From Paenibacillus puerhi (lineage in GTDB: Bacteria > Bacillota > Bacilli > Paenibacillales > NBRC-103111), in the NCBI RefSeq assembly GCF_009846885.1, contig NZ_WUWM01000004.1:124001-188000 (forward strand): a stretch of 64,000 nt of DNA, read 5' to 3'. Position numbers and translations under genes: made by a program. Of the stretch, positions 17,401-25,607 are shown in pieces. The notes beneath the pieces are model-generated. The model made no database searches. It saw only the letters and a program-made list of their open reading frames with translations, and was not told the origin of the DNA. Every line of letters starts with the position of its first letter. Position 1 is the stretch's first letter.

Positions 17401-18654
17401 CTATCCCCTCTTGTTCTGCGGCAGGCTCACCTTGAACGTCGTACCTTCCCCCGGCAAGCTGTGTACCGTAATATCGCCCCCATGGAGCTCGACGATTTTT
17501 CGGACAATGGACAGCCCGAGGCCGCTGCCCCCCGCCGACCGCTGCCGGGAAGCATCGCTTTTGTAAAACCGCTCGAAGATATGCGGCACATGCTCAGCCT
17601 CAATGCCGATCCCCGAGTCCTCAAACGTAATCTCTACCCGGTCTTCGCTGCCAGCCGCCGCGATGCGGATCGTTCCGCCTTCCGGCGTGAACTTGACGCT
17701 GTTATGCAGCAGATTGGTCCATACCTGGCTCATCAGCTCCTCATCGGCATATACCCCAAGCTCCGGCATATCGAGCTCCAGCTCCAGCTCCTTGGCCGAC
17801 CATTGCGGCTCGCCCGCCAGCACGACATCCCTCAGCTGCCTGTCCAGCCGATAGCCGCGCGGCGCGAACGGCTGATGCTCCGATTCGAGCGTCGTCAGCT
17901 TGAGCAGGCTGTCGCTAAGCTTGGAGAGCCGCCTGCTCTCCTGTTCAATGATGCGCAGATAATGATCGTGCTCTTCCTTGCCGAGCCCTTCCTTCTGCAA
18001 GGCGCGGGCAAATCCGCTGATCGAGGTCAGCGGAGACTGGAGCTCGTGTGAGACGTTGGAGATGAACTCCTGCCGCAGCCGTTCCATCTGCCCAAGCTCT
18101 TCCGCCATATGATAGATTCCATCTACGATCCCGCCATAGTCACCCGCTCTCTTGCGGTTGATATCCAGCCGGATGTTGAAATCGCCCCTGGCCATCTGAC
18201 GCATAGCGCCGATCAGCGCGTTCAGGATCTTTCGCTCCCGGAAGTAAAAGAAGGACCCGGCCGAGGCGGCCAGCGCCATCATACCAACAAAGCTGACAAA
18301 CGTATTGGCCAGCTCAAGCGGAAGCCCTTGAAGCTCAAGGCCTAACAGACGCAGGCCCGGAGCTGTCACATAGGAGGCCGCCATATAGGAAAGCAGAATC
18401 AGTACGATCAGGACCAGAACCGACATGATGCCCTGTACCCACTGCAGCCAACGCTTCGGTGCCGTCCCCTCCGGCTTCCTTCCCTTTCTTCCGATCCTTC
18501 CGTTCCTTCCCCTGCTCCGCCCACTATGTCCTGCTTTCTCTCTATCCTGGCTGCGATCCGATCTCGCTCTCACCGCTCTCCCCTCCGCTTTGGTCTCTCT
18601 AGTCTCCGATCCAGCTGGCTCTGGCTCCGGCATCCCGGGCTGTCGCGTTGTCAA
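17401..18654 (-). CDS. Sensor histidine kinase paired with the BmrA exporter
   Basis: A membrane kinase of 417 residues. The first 70 residues are highly charged and Arg/Gly/Ser-rich, probably disordered; two membrane helices follow (about 76-95 and 115-137) with only a short outer loop, then HAMP, HisKA with His203 (NVSHELQSPLTS), and an ATPase with N box NLLHNSVKF, G1 DSGIGI and G2 GGSGLGLSI. The very short outer loop suggests sensing within the membrane or through a partner such as the exporter. The start may be the TTG at 18654 or the ATG at 18633; neither has a strong ribosome binding site. It begins 27 bases after bmrA. Confidence 0.87.
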   Translation of the reverse strand: MTTRQPGMPEPEPAGSETRETKAEGRAVRARSDRSQDREKAGHSGRSRGRNGRIGRKGRKPEGTAPKRWLQWVQGIMSVLVLIVLILLSYMAASYVTAPGLRLLGLELQGLPLELANTFVSFVGMMALAASAGSFFYFRERKILNALIGAMRQMARGDFNIRLDINRKRAGDYGGIVDGIYHMAEELGQMERLRQEFISNVSHELQSPLTSISGFARALQKEGLGKEEHDHYLRIIEQESRRLSKLSDSLLKLTTLESEHQPFAPRGYRLDRQLRDVVLAGEPQWSAKELELELDMPELGVYADEELMSQVWTNLLHNSVKFTPEGGTIRIAAAGSEDRVEITFEDSGIGIEAEHVPHIFERFYKSDASRQRSAGGSGLGLSIVRKIVELHGGDITVHSLPGEGTTFKVSLPQNKRG

Positions 18655-18681
18655 CCCAACAATCGCACGGACATGACCGTC

Positions 18682-20433
18682 TTAGTGCGGCTGCTCCTGA
18701 AACCGCAGCTGTCTGGAGGCAAACTCGCGGTACAGGGCATGCTTCTCAAACAGCTCGTCGTGGGTGCCGATCCCCGTCACCTGACCCTTCTCGACGAATA
18801 TGATCTGATCCGCATCGATAACGGTGGACAGACGGTGAGCGATCACGAGCGTCGTCCGCCCCTGCATCAGGTTCTGCAGCGCTTGCTGAACGACGATCTC
18901 GGACTTGCTGTCGAGACTTGAGGTCGCTTCGTCGAGCATCAGCATCTGCGGATCGCGCAGCAGCGCACGGGCGATAGCGATCCGCTGCCGCTGGCCGCCG
19001 GACAGCTTGACGCCCCGCTCGCCCACCTCGGTCTCATAGCCTCCGGGCAGCTCCATAATAAACTCATCCGCATACGCCATGCGGGCCGCCCGGTCCAGCT
19101 CGCCCACTGTCACCTCGCGGTCCAGACCATAGCACATATTCTCCCGGATCGTCCCCGACACGAGCGGGCTTTCCTGCGAGACATAGCCGATGAGGCTGCG
19201 CCAGGAGTGCAAGGAATACTCCTCTATCGGTATGCCGCCGAGCGTGATCGCGCCGCCGGTCGGGCGATAGTAGCGCTCCAGCAGCGAGAATAGCGTCGTT
19301 TTGCCGCTGCCGCTTGGTCCGACGATAGCCGTCACCTTCCCCGGCTGCACAGTGAAAGAGACATCCTGCAGCACTTGTTCCCCCGAGCGGTAGGCGAAAG
19401 AAACGCGATCCAGCACGATCGGCTCGTCCGCGGCTTCCAGCAAGCGTCCTTCCAGCGGCTCCTCCTCCTCGTCCAGCATCTCGATGATTCGCTCGGTAGC
19501 CCCCTTGGCCTTCTGAAATTGCGTGAAGAATTGGGTAATCTGCGTGACCGGAAGGACGATCTGGAACAGATACAGCAGAAAGGCGACCAGCGCGCCGGCC
19601 GTCAGCGCTCCCGAGGAAACCCTCAAGCCTCCGTAGCCGATAATGACGACAAACATCAGCATCATCACAAAAGACATCACAGGCGCGACCCAGGCCTGAA
19701 TCACACCTTCCCGAATCCCGTATCCAAGCAGCTTCAGAATACCGCTCCTGCCATTATCGTATTCTCGGCTTTCCGCATTGGACGACTTCACCAGACGGAT
19801 CTCGGACAGCACCCGGTTAAGCACGGAGGTAAATTCAGCCGTCTCGGCCTGCAGTCCCTTCGAGATCGTATACATCCGCTGCCCCAGCGGTACCAGCACG
19901 GCGGCCGCCAGGGGAATCGCGATCAGCATCAGCAGCGTCATCTGCCAGTCCAGCACGAACAGCATGATCAGCGCCCCGATAATCGAGATCAATCCGGTAA
20001 AGAAGCTGGCCGTATGCTCGGTAATCAGCCCCTTCAATATCCCCGTATCATTGGTCATCCGGCTGATCGTATCTCCCGTCTCATGTTCATCGTAATACGA
20101 GACAGGGAGCCGCAGCAATTTCTTCCACAGCCGGTTACGCAAATTCGAGACGACCTGCTGGCCGATCCGGCTGAGCAGGTACATCGAGAAGCCGGAGGCC
20201 GCCGCCTGCATAAGGAACGCGGCGGCAATCAACACGATCTGCCACGCCGATAAGTTCGAGATCGAGAAGTTATCGACGATACTCTTCGTCAGCAGCGGAA
20301 TGACAAGTCCGGACAGCGTCGTGATCAGATTCAGCGAAAGTGCGACGGCAAGCTGGCCCTTCGGCGGTTTGGTATCCATGATCAGCCGGACAAGCTTGCG
20401 CCAATCGGCAATTGGAGCAGCATGCTGTTCCAT
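18682..20433 (-). CDS. bmrA: BmrA-like multidrug ABC exporter
   Basis: A half-size ABC exporter of 583 residues: six membrane helices (about 25-305) and one ATPase. Walker A is GPSGSGKTT, the signature LSGGQRQR, Walker [12 protein letters not shown] and the switch His is in IAHRLSTV. The sequence closely resembles Bacillus BmrA as I remember it, for example [18 protein letters not shown] and [20 protein letters not shown]. BmrA works as a homodimer that exports drugs and peptides. AAGGAGG lies eight bases before the ATG at 20433. It leads an operon with a kinase and regulator, an arrangement common for Firmicute exporters that detoxify envelope-active compounds. Confidence 0.88.
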   Translation of the reverse strand: MEQHAAPIADWRKLVRLIMDTKPPKGQLAVALSLNLITTLSGLVIPLLTKSIVDNFSISNLSAWQIVLIAAAFLMQAAASGFSMYLLSRIGQQVVSNLRNRLWKKLLRLPVSYYDEHETGDTISRMTNDTGILKGLITEHTASFFTGLISIIGALIMLFVLDWQMTLLMLIAIPLAAAVLVPLGQRMYTISKGLQAETAEFTSVLNRVLSEIRLVKSSNAESREYDNGRSGILKLLGYGIREGVIQAWVAPVMSFVMMLMFVVIIGYGGLRVSSGALTAGALVAFLLYLFQIVLPVTQITQFFTQFQKAKGATERIIEMLDEEEEPLEGRLLEAADEPIVLDRVSFAYRSGEQVLQDVSFTVQPGKVTAIVGPSGSGKTTLFSLLERYYRPTGGAITLGGIPIEEYSLHSWRSLIGYVSQESPLVSGTIRENMCYGLDREVTVGELDRAARMAYADEFIMELPGGYETEVGERGVKLSGGQRQRIAIARALLRDPQMLMLDEATSSLDSKSEIVVQQALQNLMQGRTTLVIAHRLSTVIDADQIIFVEKGQVTGIGTHDELFEKHALYREFASRQLRFQEQPH

Positions 20434-20638
20434 CTTATAAGCCTCCTTAAACATCGTTTCCTGCAGCTTACCTTAGCATTGTTAACTAAATATAAACGAA
20501 AGCCGATTCCGGCCTTTTCCCTGTTTGCTCCAGGCGGCCTGTCCGAGCTGCAGCACGGCGCCCGGCCTTTCGTTTGCGTTGGCCCTTCGAATACCGCATA
20601 CTGATCTTAACGAAAAAAGATATTGGGAGGTTGCTCGG

Positions 20639-21277
20639 ATGCAAATTGATATTTATTCCGATATGGTATGTCCCTGGTGCCGCATCGGCAAGCAAAATTT
20701 GATGAATGCCCTTGCGGCATGGAAGGACGGGGATCAGGCGGTTATCCGCTATCGCGCTTATCAGCTCGACCCGGACCTGCCCCCGGAAGGCAAGCCGTTC
20801 CGCGAGGCGATGGCCAAGAAAATGGGCGGTGTGAATCAAATCGCCCAGGTTACGGCCCAGGTGACCCAGGCCGGTGCGGCCGCCGGCGTCCTGTTCCGCT
20901 TCGAGCACGTAACGCGTATGCCGAATACGCTTCTTGCTCACCGTCTGACGGCTCTTCTAGCGCTGGACAAGCAGGGCGCGTGGGTGGATGCGGTCATGAA
21001 GGCTTATTTTGAAGACGGACAGGATATCGCCCTCAAAGAGGTGCTGCTCGGCATAGCTGCCGAGCTGGGAGAAGACCCGGAGGCACTCGGAGAACGTTTG
21101 GACCGGGGAGAAGGGAAGCTCCAGGTGAAGACCGACCAGCAGGAGGCCGCACGTTTGGGGATTACAGGGGTACCGTTCTTCGTATTCAATAACAAGTACG
21201 CCTTATCGGGAGCGTACCCGCCCGAGCAGATCATCAAGGTGCTGGAGCAGACGGCCGCCGAATCCTCCACCGAATAG
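20639..21277 (+). CDS. DsbA family oxidoreductase (FrnE-like)
   Basis: A thioredoxin-fold protein of 212 residues with the active-site motif CPWC (Cys11 and Cys14) in IYSDMVCPWCRIGK and the conserved GITGVPFFVFN cis-proline loop. There is no signal peptide, so it acts in the cytoplasm like FrnE/DsbA-like oxidoreductases, which respond to oxidative stress or reduce organic disulfides. GGGAGG lies eight bases before the ATG. Divergent from bmrA and convergent with the iron regulator. Confidence 0.88.
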   Translation: MQIDIYSDMVCPWCRIGKQNLMNALAAWKDGDQAVIRYRAYQLDPDLPPEGKPFREAMAKKMGGVNQIAQVTAQVTQAGAAAGVLFRFEHVTRMPNTLLAHRLTALLALDKQGAWVDAVMKAYFEDGQDIALKEVLLGIAAELGEDPEALGERLDRGEGKLQVKTDQQEAARLGITGVPFFVFNNKYALSGAYPPEQIIKVLEQTAAESSTE

Positions 21278-21347
21278 CGGAGCAGCCAGCCGATACCGTA
21301 ACGTACCGTACACAAGGAAACCCCGGGCGTAGCTTCCCTGCCCACGT

Positions 21348-21393
21348 AAACAGCCTCCCGATCTGGTGGAATCAGATCCGGAGGCTGCTTTGA
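21348..21393. terminator. Bidirectional terminator between the DsbA-like gene and the AraC regulator
   Basis: CAGCCTCC, GATCTG and their partners CAGATC, GGAGGCTG form a long stem; it overlaps the last bases before the regulator's stop codon at 21397, so it ends both convergent genes. Confidence 0.75.
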
Positions 21394-21396
21394 GTC

Positions 21397-23028
21397 TTAG
21401 CGCTGCCGCAGGGATGGATGCGGATCGAGGGGGAAGCCCGGTACCCCCGTAAGCTCGGACCCCACTGCCGACATATAGTCCATCGTCTGGTCTACCATGC
21501 TATCATGCACAGCTGCATTATTCAGTAGCGGATGCGGCGCGCGGATGAAGAGACAGCGTTGTCTGGAGCGCTGCCGATTCAAGCTTCTCCACGTATGCTC
21601 AAGCTCTGCGCAAAGCTCCTCCGTCACTCCCACATCGACCAGAAATAGCACATGCGCGCAGTCCAGCGCCGCAAGCTGCTCGACGGAGCGTACATCCAGA
21701 ACATCAATCTGACGAACCGATTCGGGAGGAATCACCTGGAGGTCCTCGTAGAACAGATCCCTCATCTTGCGGATCTGCATCCCGTAGACCCGGTAAAGCC
21801 CGCTCAGGCTGACATTGACGACCAGCATCGGCTCATCGCCCAGCTCCCGGCGGATCAAAGCCCTGGCATTCTCCGTCTTGGCTTCGAAATAACCGAGCCA
21901 GCGCTCAGCTACTCCTGACATGCCCAAAGGCTCGGCCAGGTCAAGCAGCCGCTTCTTCCAGGAATACTTCTTCCAGTCCAGCATAACGACCGGAGCGATC
22001 TCTATAAGCCCCTGGTAAATATCTGCGGTGACGGGAGGCGTGAAGATCAGCTCCGGACCGGCCTCCGCGACCTGTCGGAGCGCTTCTTCCGGATATTCCA
22101 TCCAGCCGCGCTCCAGATTCATATGCGGCGTGATCCCGAGCACCGACAGATCCCCGCGGAAGACAGGCGACAAGCAGGCGACTTTCCGTTTGGCCAGCAT
22201 CGCGTATTCGGTGGGGGAGAGCCCCATCTGCTTCTTGAATAACCGGCTGAAATAATATTCGTCGGGATATCCTACAGTGTGAGCTACATTGAGAATCGGC
22301 AGATTGGAATCGGCAAGCAGAGTCAACGCTGCCTGTAATCTGGTTTTCGTGAGATACTTATGCGGACTTAATCCGGTTCTTCGACGAAACGCCTGATAGA
22401 ACCGGCTGGCGCTTACGCCCGAGGACCGCGCAATTTCTTCCATATCCGTCGGCTCGTAATACTGCTCCAGCATATATCTTCTTGTCTGCTCCACGTAATC
22501 CTGCAGCTCAGCCTCCGGCTCTCGGGGCATCTGCAGGGTCAGGCTGAAGGCCGAAGCCAAGCCGTACAAGTGGGCTTGCAATTGATAGTAGTAACCGGCT
22601 GTCCCCATCCGGGCGTTGTCGGTAAAATCCCGAATCCAGCTCTGCACCTGAGGGCAGCGGAACTTGACAAGGCCTGCACGCTCTGCGGGCAGCAGACTAT
22701 GGGCGCCGGAACCGGCCCCGGCGAAGCGCCGCTTGCTCGTACAGCGGAATTTGACGATGACAATACCGGTCGGGCGGTCCGAGGACAGATTTTCCACGAG
22801 GCATTCGCAGAAAGGCGGCACCAGGAACCACTGTCCCGCTGCAGCTCGGCCCGTATGACGGGCTTCTCCGAATTGCAGGACGATGCCTAGCGTCTCTTGA
22901 CGCACGAAGACAAAGGCATGCTCGCCATGCGTATGAAAAGAGAGTGAAGAGCCCGAAGCGATGCGGGTCTCCTCCGTCGCCAAGTAATCGAGGGAGAGCG
23001 CCCGGATGTAATCGATTGTGTTAAACAT
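21397..23028 (-). CDS. AraC-family regulator with a siderophore-binding-like domain (Btr-type)
   Basis: A regulator of about 543 residues with three parts: an N-terminal cupin-like region (1-170), an AraC helix-turn-helix pair (about 180-290, with MEEIARSSGVSASRFYQAFRR and VAHTVGYPDEYYFSRLFKK), and a C-terminal domain resembling periplasmic iron-siderophore binding proteins (LGITPHMN to LRQVAEAGPELIFTPP). This is the layout of Bacillus Btr, which binds ferric bacillibactin in the cytoplasm and activates its uptake genes. No siderophore transporter is adjacent here. AGGAGG stands six bases before the ATG at 23028; an ATG one codon upstream is also possible. The promoter carries a Fur box, so iron starvation should induce it. 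Confidence 0.85.
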   Translation of the reverse strand: MFNTIDYIRALSLDYLATEETRIASGSSLSFHTHGEHAFVFVRQETLGIVLQFGEARHTGRAAAGQWFLVPPFCECLVENLSSDRPTGIVIVKFRCTSKRRFAGAGSGAHSLLPAERAGLVKFRCPQVQSWIRDFTDNARMGTAGYYYQLQAHLYGLASAFSLTLQMPREPEAELQDYVEQTRRYMLEQYYEPTDMEEIARSSGVSASRFYQAFRRRTGLSPHKYLTKTRLQAALTLLADSNLPILNVAHTVGYPDEYYFSRLFKKQMGLSPTEYAMLAKRKVACLSPVFRGDLSVLGITPHMNLERGWMEYPEEALRQVAEAGPELIFTPPVTADIYQGLIEIAPVVMLDWKKYSWKKRLLDLAEPLGMSGVAERWLGYFEAKTENARALIRRELGDEPMLVVNVSLSGLYRVYGMQIRKMRDLFYEDLQVIPPESVRQIDVLDVRSVEQLAALDCAHVLFLVDVGVTEELCAELEHTWRSLNRQRSRQRCLFIRAPHPLLNNAAVHDSMVDQTMDYMSAVGSELTGVPGFPLDPHPSLRQR

Positions 23029-23060
23029 CATCAACCTCCTTGAAGCTTAATCACTACTCT

Positions 23061-23090
23061 ATCATAAATGATAATGAAAATCATCGTCAA
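23061..23090 (-). promoter_or_regulatory. Promoter with overlapping Fur box for the Btr-type regulator
   Basis: On the minus strand TTGACG (23085-23090) and TATGAT (23061-23066) are 18 bases apart. Plus-strand GATAATGAAAATCATCGTC (23070-23088) matches the classic Fur consensus GATAATGATAATCATTATC at 16 of 19 positions and covers the spacer and part of the -35 hexamer, so bound Fur would block the polymerase. Confidence 0.85.
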
Positions 23091-23270
23091 TTCAAGTTAG
23101 CGGCAGTTGCTTGAATGCTTGCCTTAGGAAGGAATACTTCCTGCCCAAACCATGCCAAAAAGCCGCAGACGCGTCTATCCCTCCCCGCCGTCAGCGTGAT
23201 GAGAAGGGTACGGATGGTCTGCGGCCCGGCCCAGCAAGCTGCACCTGCAGCGTATCCTTAGGTCGTCCGT

Positions 23271-24458
23271 CTAATAGGTTGTGTGGCGCCCTCCCTGCTT
23301 GGCCCAGGACCGGTACCAAAGCATAATGCGCGCCTGGGGAGCGATGCCCAGTTCATCCTCCAGCAGCTTATGGAGGCTCGCATACTGCTCTTCCACCGCA
23401 CTCCAGTCTCCGAGCCGGTCATATAATTTCATGAGGGCAAAGTAGCTTTCCTCGTCATAAGGCTGCTGTCGCTGAATCCGATGGTACAGAGCCATCGCCG
23501 AGGCTTCCATCCCCTTGCTCTCCTCGTATACCGCCTGCCGCTTCAAATAACCAAGCCAGAGCATCCTCAACCGCTGCCGCTCGCTCTCGGCCCATATATA
23601 GTCATAATCGCCGAAGTAGTCGCCCCGATACAAATCCATCGCACGGCTTGCGACGTCAGGCGGCAAATATCCGTCATCCTCGGACTGATGGATCAGCCGC
23701 TCCCATTCATCGGTGTCTACCTGGACGCCATTCATATCAAGCACATACCCTTCCTCCAGACCGGCGTTGCGGATCGTCAGAGCGAATCCCGTCCGCTTCA
23801 GCAGCTGACGGGCCTGATACACGGTCGTATACATATGGGTCATTCCGCGCTTCTCATCCAGCTTGGGCCACAGCAGCTCCAGCAGCGCATCCTTCTTGAC
23901 CAGCTGCCCGCGATTATGCAGCAGGAATGCGAACAGCTCCTGTGCTTTCGCCGTTCTCCATTTGGAGGCTTCGCCTCCCTGCTCCATCCCTTCGAAGGCT
24001 AGGGAAGGCAGCGTCCGGACTAACGGATGCGCGGGGGCGGGTGTCTGAACCGAACCGGCATGCAGGAACCGCTTGCTCAGCCGCTGTATCGTCTTATCCA
24101 GTCTCTCCCGCTGCACGGGCTTTAACACATAGTCGATGGCATTGTATTCGAAAGCTTCGATCGCATACTCGTCATAAGCCGTCACGAATACGACCTGCAC
24201 GTTGGAGCCTCTCTCTTGAAGCATCTCCGCGATCTGAAGCCCGGACAGCTCGGGCATATGGATATCGAGAAATACGACGTCCGGTTGAAGCTCCTCGATG
24301 AGCTTGATGCCTTGATGCGGGTCCCTAGAAGCGCCGACAATAGAAACCCCGGGAAATTTCTTAAGCATGTTCTCCAATTGGATCAGCGCAAGCCGTTCAT
24401 CATCGATCATCATTACGTTCATCAGGGCATCACCATCCCGCTTCGATTCCAAGTTCAT
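23271..24458 (-). CDS. Response regulator with SARP-like winged helix and BTAD domain
   Basis: A 395-residue regulator. A receiver (about 14-125, VDFLD-type core VVFLDIHMPELSG and ending YVLKPVQRERLDK) is followed by a winged helix (about 160-240, with LLELLWPKLDEKRG) and a bacterial transcriptional activation domain of TPR-like helices (about 250-390, ending ALMKLYDRLGDWSAVEEQY). This is the layout of LytR/SARP hybrid regulators seen in Paenibacillus and Clostridia. It has no partner kinase next to it. The start is uncertain: the ATG at 24458 and the ATG at 24422 both lack a good ribosome binding site; homology begins at the later one. Confidence 0.82.
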   Translation of the reverse strand: MNLESKRDGDALMNVMMIDDERLALIQLENMLKKFPGVSIVGASRDPHQGIKLIEELQPDVVFLDIHMPELSGLQIAEMLQERGSNVQVVFVTAYDEYAIEAFEYNAIDYVLKPVQRERLDKTIQRLSKRFLHAGSVQTPAPAHPLVRTLPSLAFEGMEQGGEASKWRTAKAQELFAFLLHNRGQLVKKDALLELLWPKLDEKRGMTHMYTTVYQARQLLKRTGFALTIRNAGLEEGYVLDMNGVQVDTDEWERLIHQSEDDGYLPPDVASRAMDLYRGDYFGDYDYIWAESERQRLRMLWLGYLKRQAVYEESKGMEASAMALYHRIQRQQPYDEESYFALMKLYDRLGDWSAVEEQYASLHKLLEDELGIAPQARIMLWYRSWAKQGGRHTTY

Positions 24459-24562
24459 TAATACTAACCATCGGTTTTTCGCTAAACTTTATTGAGGTTT
24501 TTTTTCTAGATATGTACCGAATCCCGTCCATCGGCCTCACCTAATCGACAATATTTGCATAG

Positions 24563-24602
24563 GAAAAGCGGTTGCTCCCGCTACAGGGAACAACCGCTTT
24601 TC
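24563..24602 (-). terminator. Rho-independent terminator of the katA-perR-dps block
   Basis: GAAAAGCGGTTG (24563-24574) pairs perfectly with CAACCGCTTTTC (24591-24602), flanked by A and T runs. It lies about 70 bases after the dps stop. Confidence 0.85.
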
Positions 24603-24674
24603 AGTCCTTCTATAAGCCCTTGCGAAAGTCTATCCGAGGCGGACCGCGGGGATCGCGGCTCTTGCTTTACCCCG

Positions 24675-25112
24675 TCAGCCCAGGAAGGATTTCAGCATCC
24701 ACACATGCTTCTCCAGACCCGCATGAATCCCAAGCAGCATGTCGCCCGTCGTCTCATCCTGCAAGGATTGGGCCAGCTCCATCCCCTGCTTCAGCTCCCC
24801 GATCAGGATCTCGAAGTCGCGGACAATGGCGTTAACCATGCCTTCCGCATTCTCCCCGCCTGCCGCCTCCTTCACGGAAGCGAGCTTCAGGCTCTCGGCC
24901 ATCGTAGCCACCGGAGCGCCTCCAAGCGCAAGCATTCGCTCGGCCAGCGCGTCAATATGCAAGGCTGCTTCGGTATATAGCTCTTCGAATTTGACATGCA
25001 GAGTAAAGAATTGAGGCCCCTTCACGTACCAGTGAAAGTTATGCAGCTTCATGTAAAGGACGGACCAGTTGGCGACTTGACGATTGAGTACCGCTGTAAT
25101 TTGTTCTTGCAT
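24675..25112 (-). CDS. dps: Dps-family ferritin-like DNA-protection protein
   Basis: A 145-residue ferritin-like protein. LYMKLHNFHWYVKGPQFFTLH contains the ferroxidase histidines and the signature Trp, and FEELYTEAALHIDALAERM the acidic ligands shared between subunits. Dps proteins form 12-mers that oxidise Fe(II) with hydrogen peroxide and store the iron, protecting DNA. The ATG at 25112 is chosen because AAGGAGG ends seven bases upstream; an ATG two codons earlier would be too close. The gene starts inside the end of the upstream PerR-type gene (64-base overlap, same strand), so its translation is probably coupled. Confidence 0.9.
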   Translation of the reverse strand: MQEQITAVLNRQVANWSVLYMKLHNFHWYVKGPQFFTLHVKFEELYTEAALHIDALAERMLALGGAPVATMAESLKLASVKEAAGGENAEGMVNAIVRDFEILIGELKQGMELAQSLQDETTGDMLLGIHAGLEKHVWMLKSFLG

Positions 25113-25579
25113 CTCCATTCCTCCTTAGGGTAACCAACATGATAGGGAAGCTTGCTTGCGTAGCTGCAGCTCTGACAAGTCCCCGAAATTTCTACATACG
25201 CCCCGCTCGCCTGGAACCCTGGACCGATCCGGCCCTGCAGCGGAGCGGACTCCGTATAATCATCGATGCTCCCGCATTGTACGCAGTACAGATGATGATG
25301 GGGCCGTACATTCGTATCGTAACGGGTCGTACCGCTATGATGAATGTAAAATTCTTTTACCAGACCGAGATCACGCAGCACCCGCATATTGTTATAGATC
25401 GTGGTGATGCTGACGACCTTCGGATAATCGGCATAGATGGCTTCATACAGCTGCTCCGCCGAAGGATGCGAAAGCCTGACGAACAAATACTCCGTGATCA
25501 GCCGTCTTTGCGCCGTCATGCGGATGCCCGCCACTTCCAGCCTCTGCTCGGCCTTCTTTAACGTGACGCTTGCCCGCAT
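25049..25579 (-). CDS. perR: PerR-type Fur-family regulator with a long C-terminal tail
   Basis: A Fur-family repressor. A winged helix (about 15-85) contains the recognition helix SITTIYNNMRVLRDLGLV. The second domain has the peroxide-sensing metal ligands expected of PerR: a His in LSHPSAEQL, an Asp in TTRYDTN and HHH in RPHHHLYC, plus the structural zinc pair CVQC and CQSC. PerR proteins normally stop within about ten residues of the last CxxC. Here the frame runs on for about 37 more residues into dps. A one-base shift would meet a TAA at 25125-25127, just before the dps ribosome binding site, so either a frameshift or a genuine extension is possible. GGGAGGG precedes the ATG. It follows katA by 28 bases. 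Confidence 0.85.
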   Translation of the reverse strand: MRASVTLKKAEQRLEVAGIRMTAQRRLITEYLFVRLSHPSAEQLYEAIYADYPKVVSITTIYNNMRVLRDLGLVKEFYIHHSGTTRYDTNVRPHHHLYCVQCGSIDDYTESAPLQGRIGPGFQASGAYVEISGTCQSCSYASKLPYHVGYPKEEWRCKNKLQRYSIVKSPTGPSFT

Positions 25580-25607
25580 GTCCCTCCCGCCTTTCCCCTG
25601 CTCTCTG

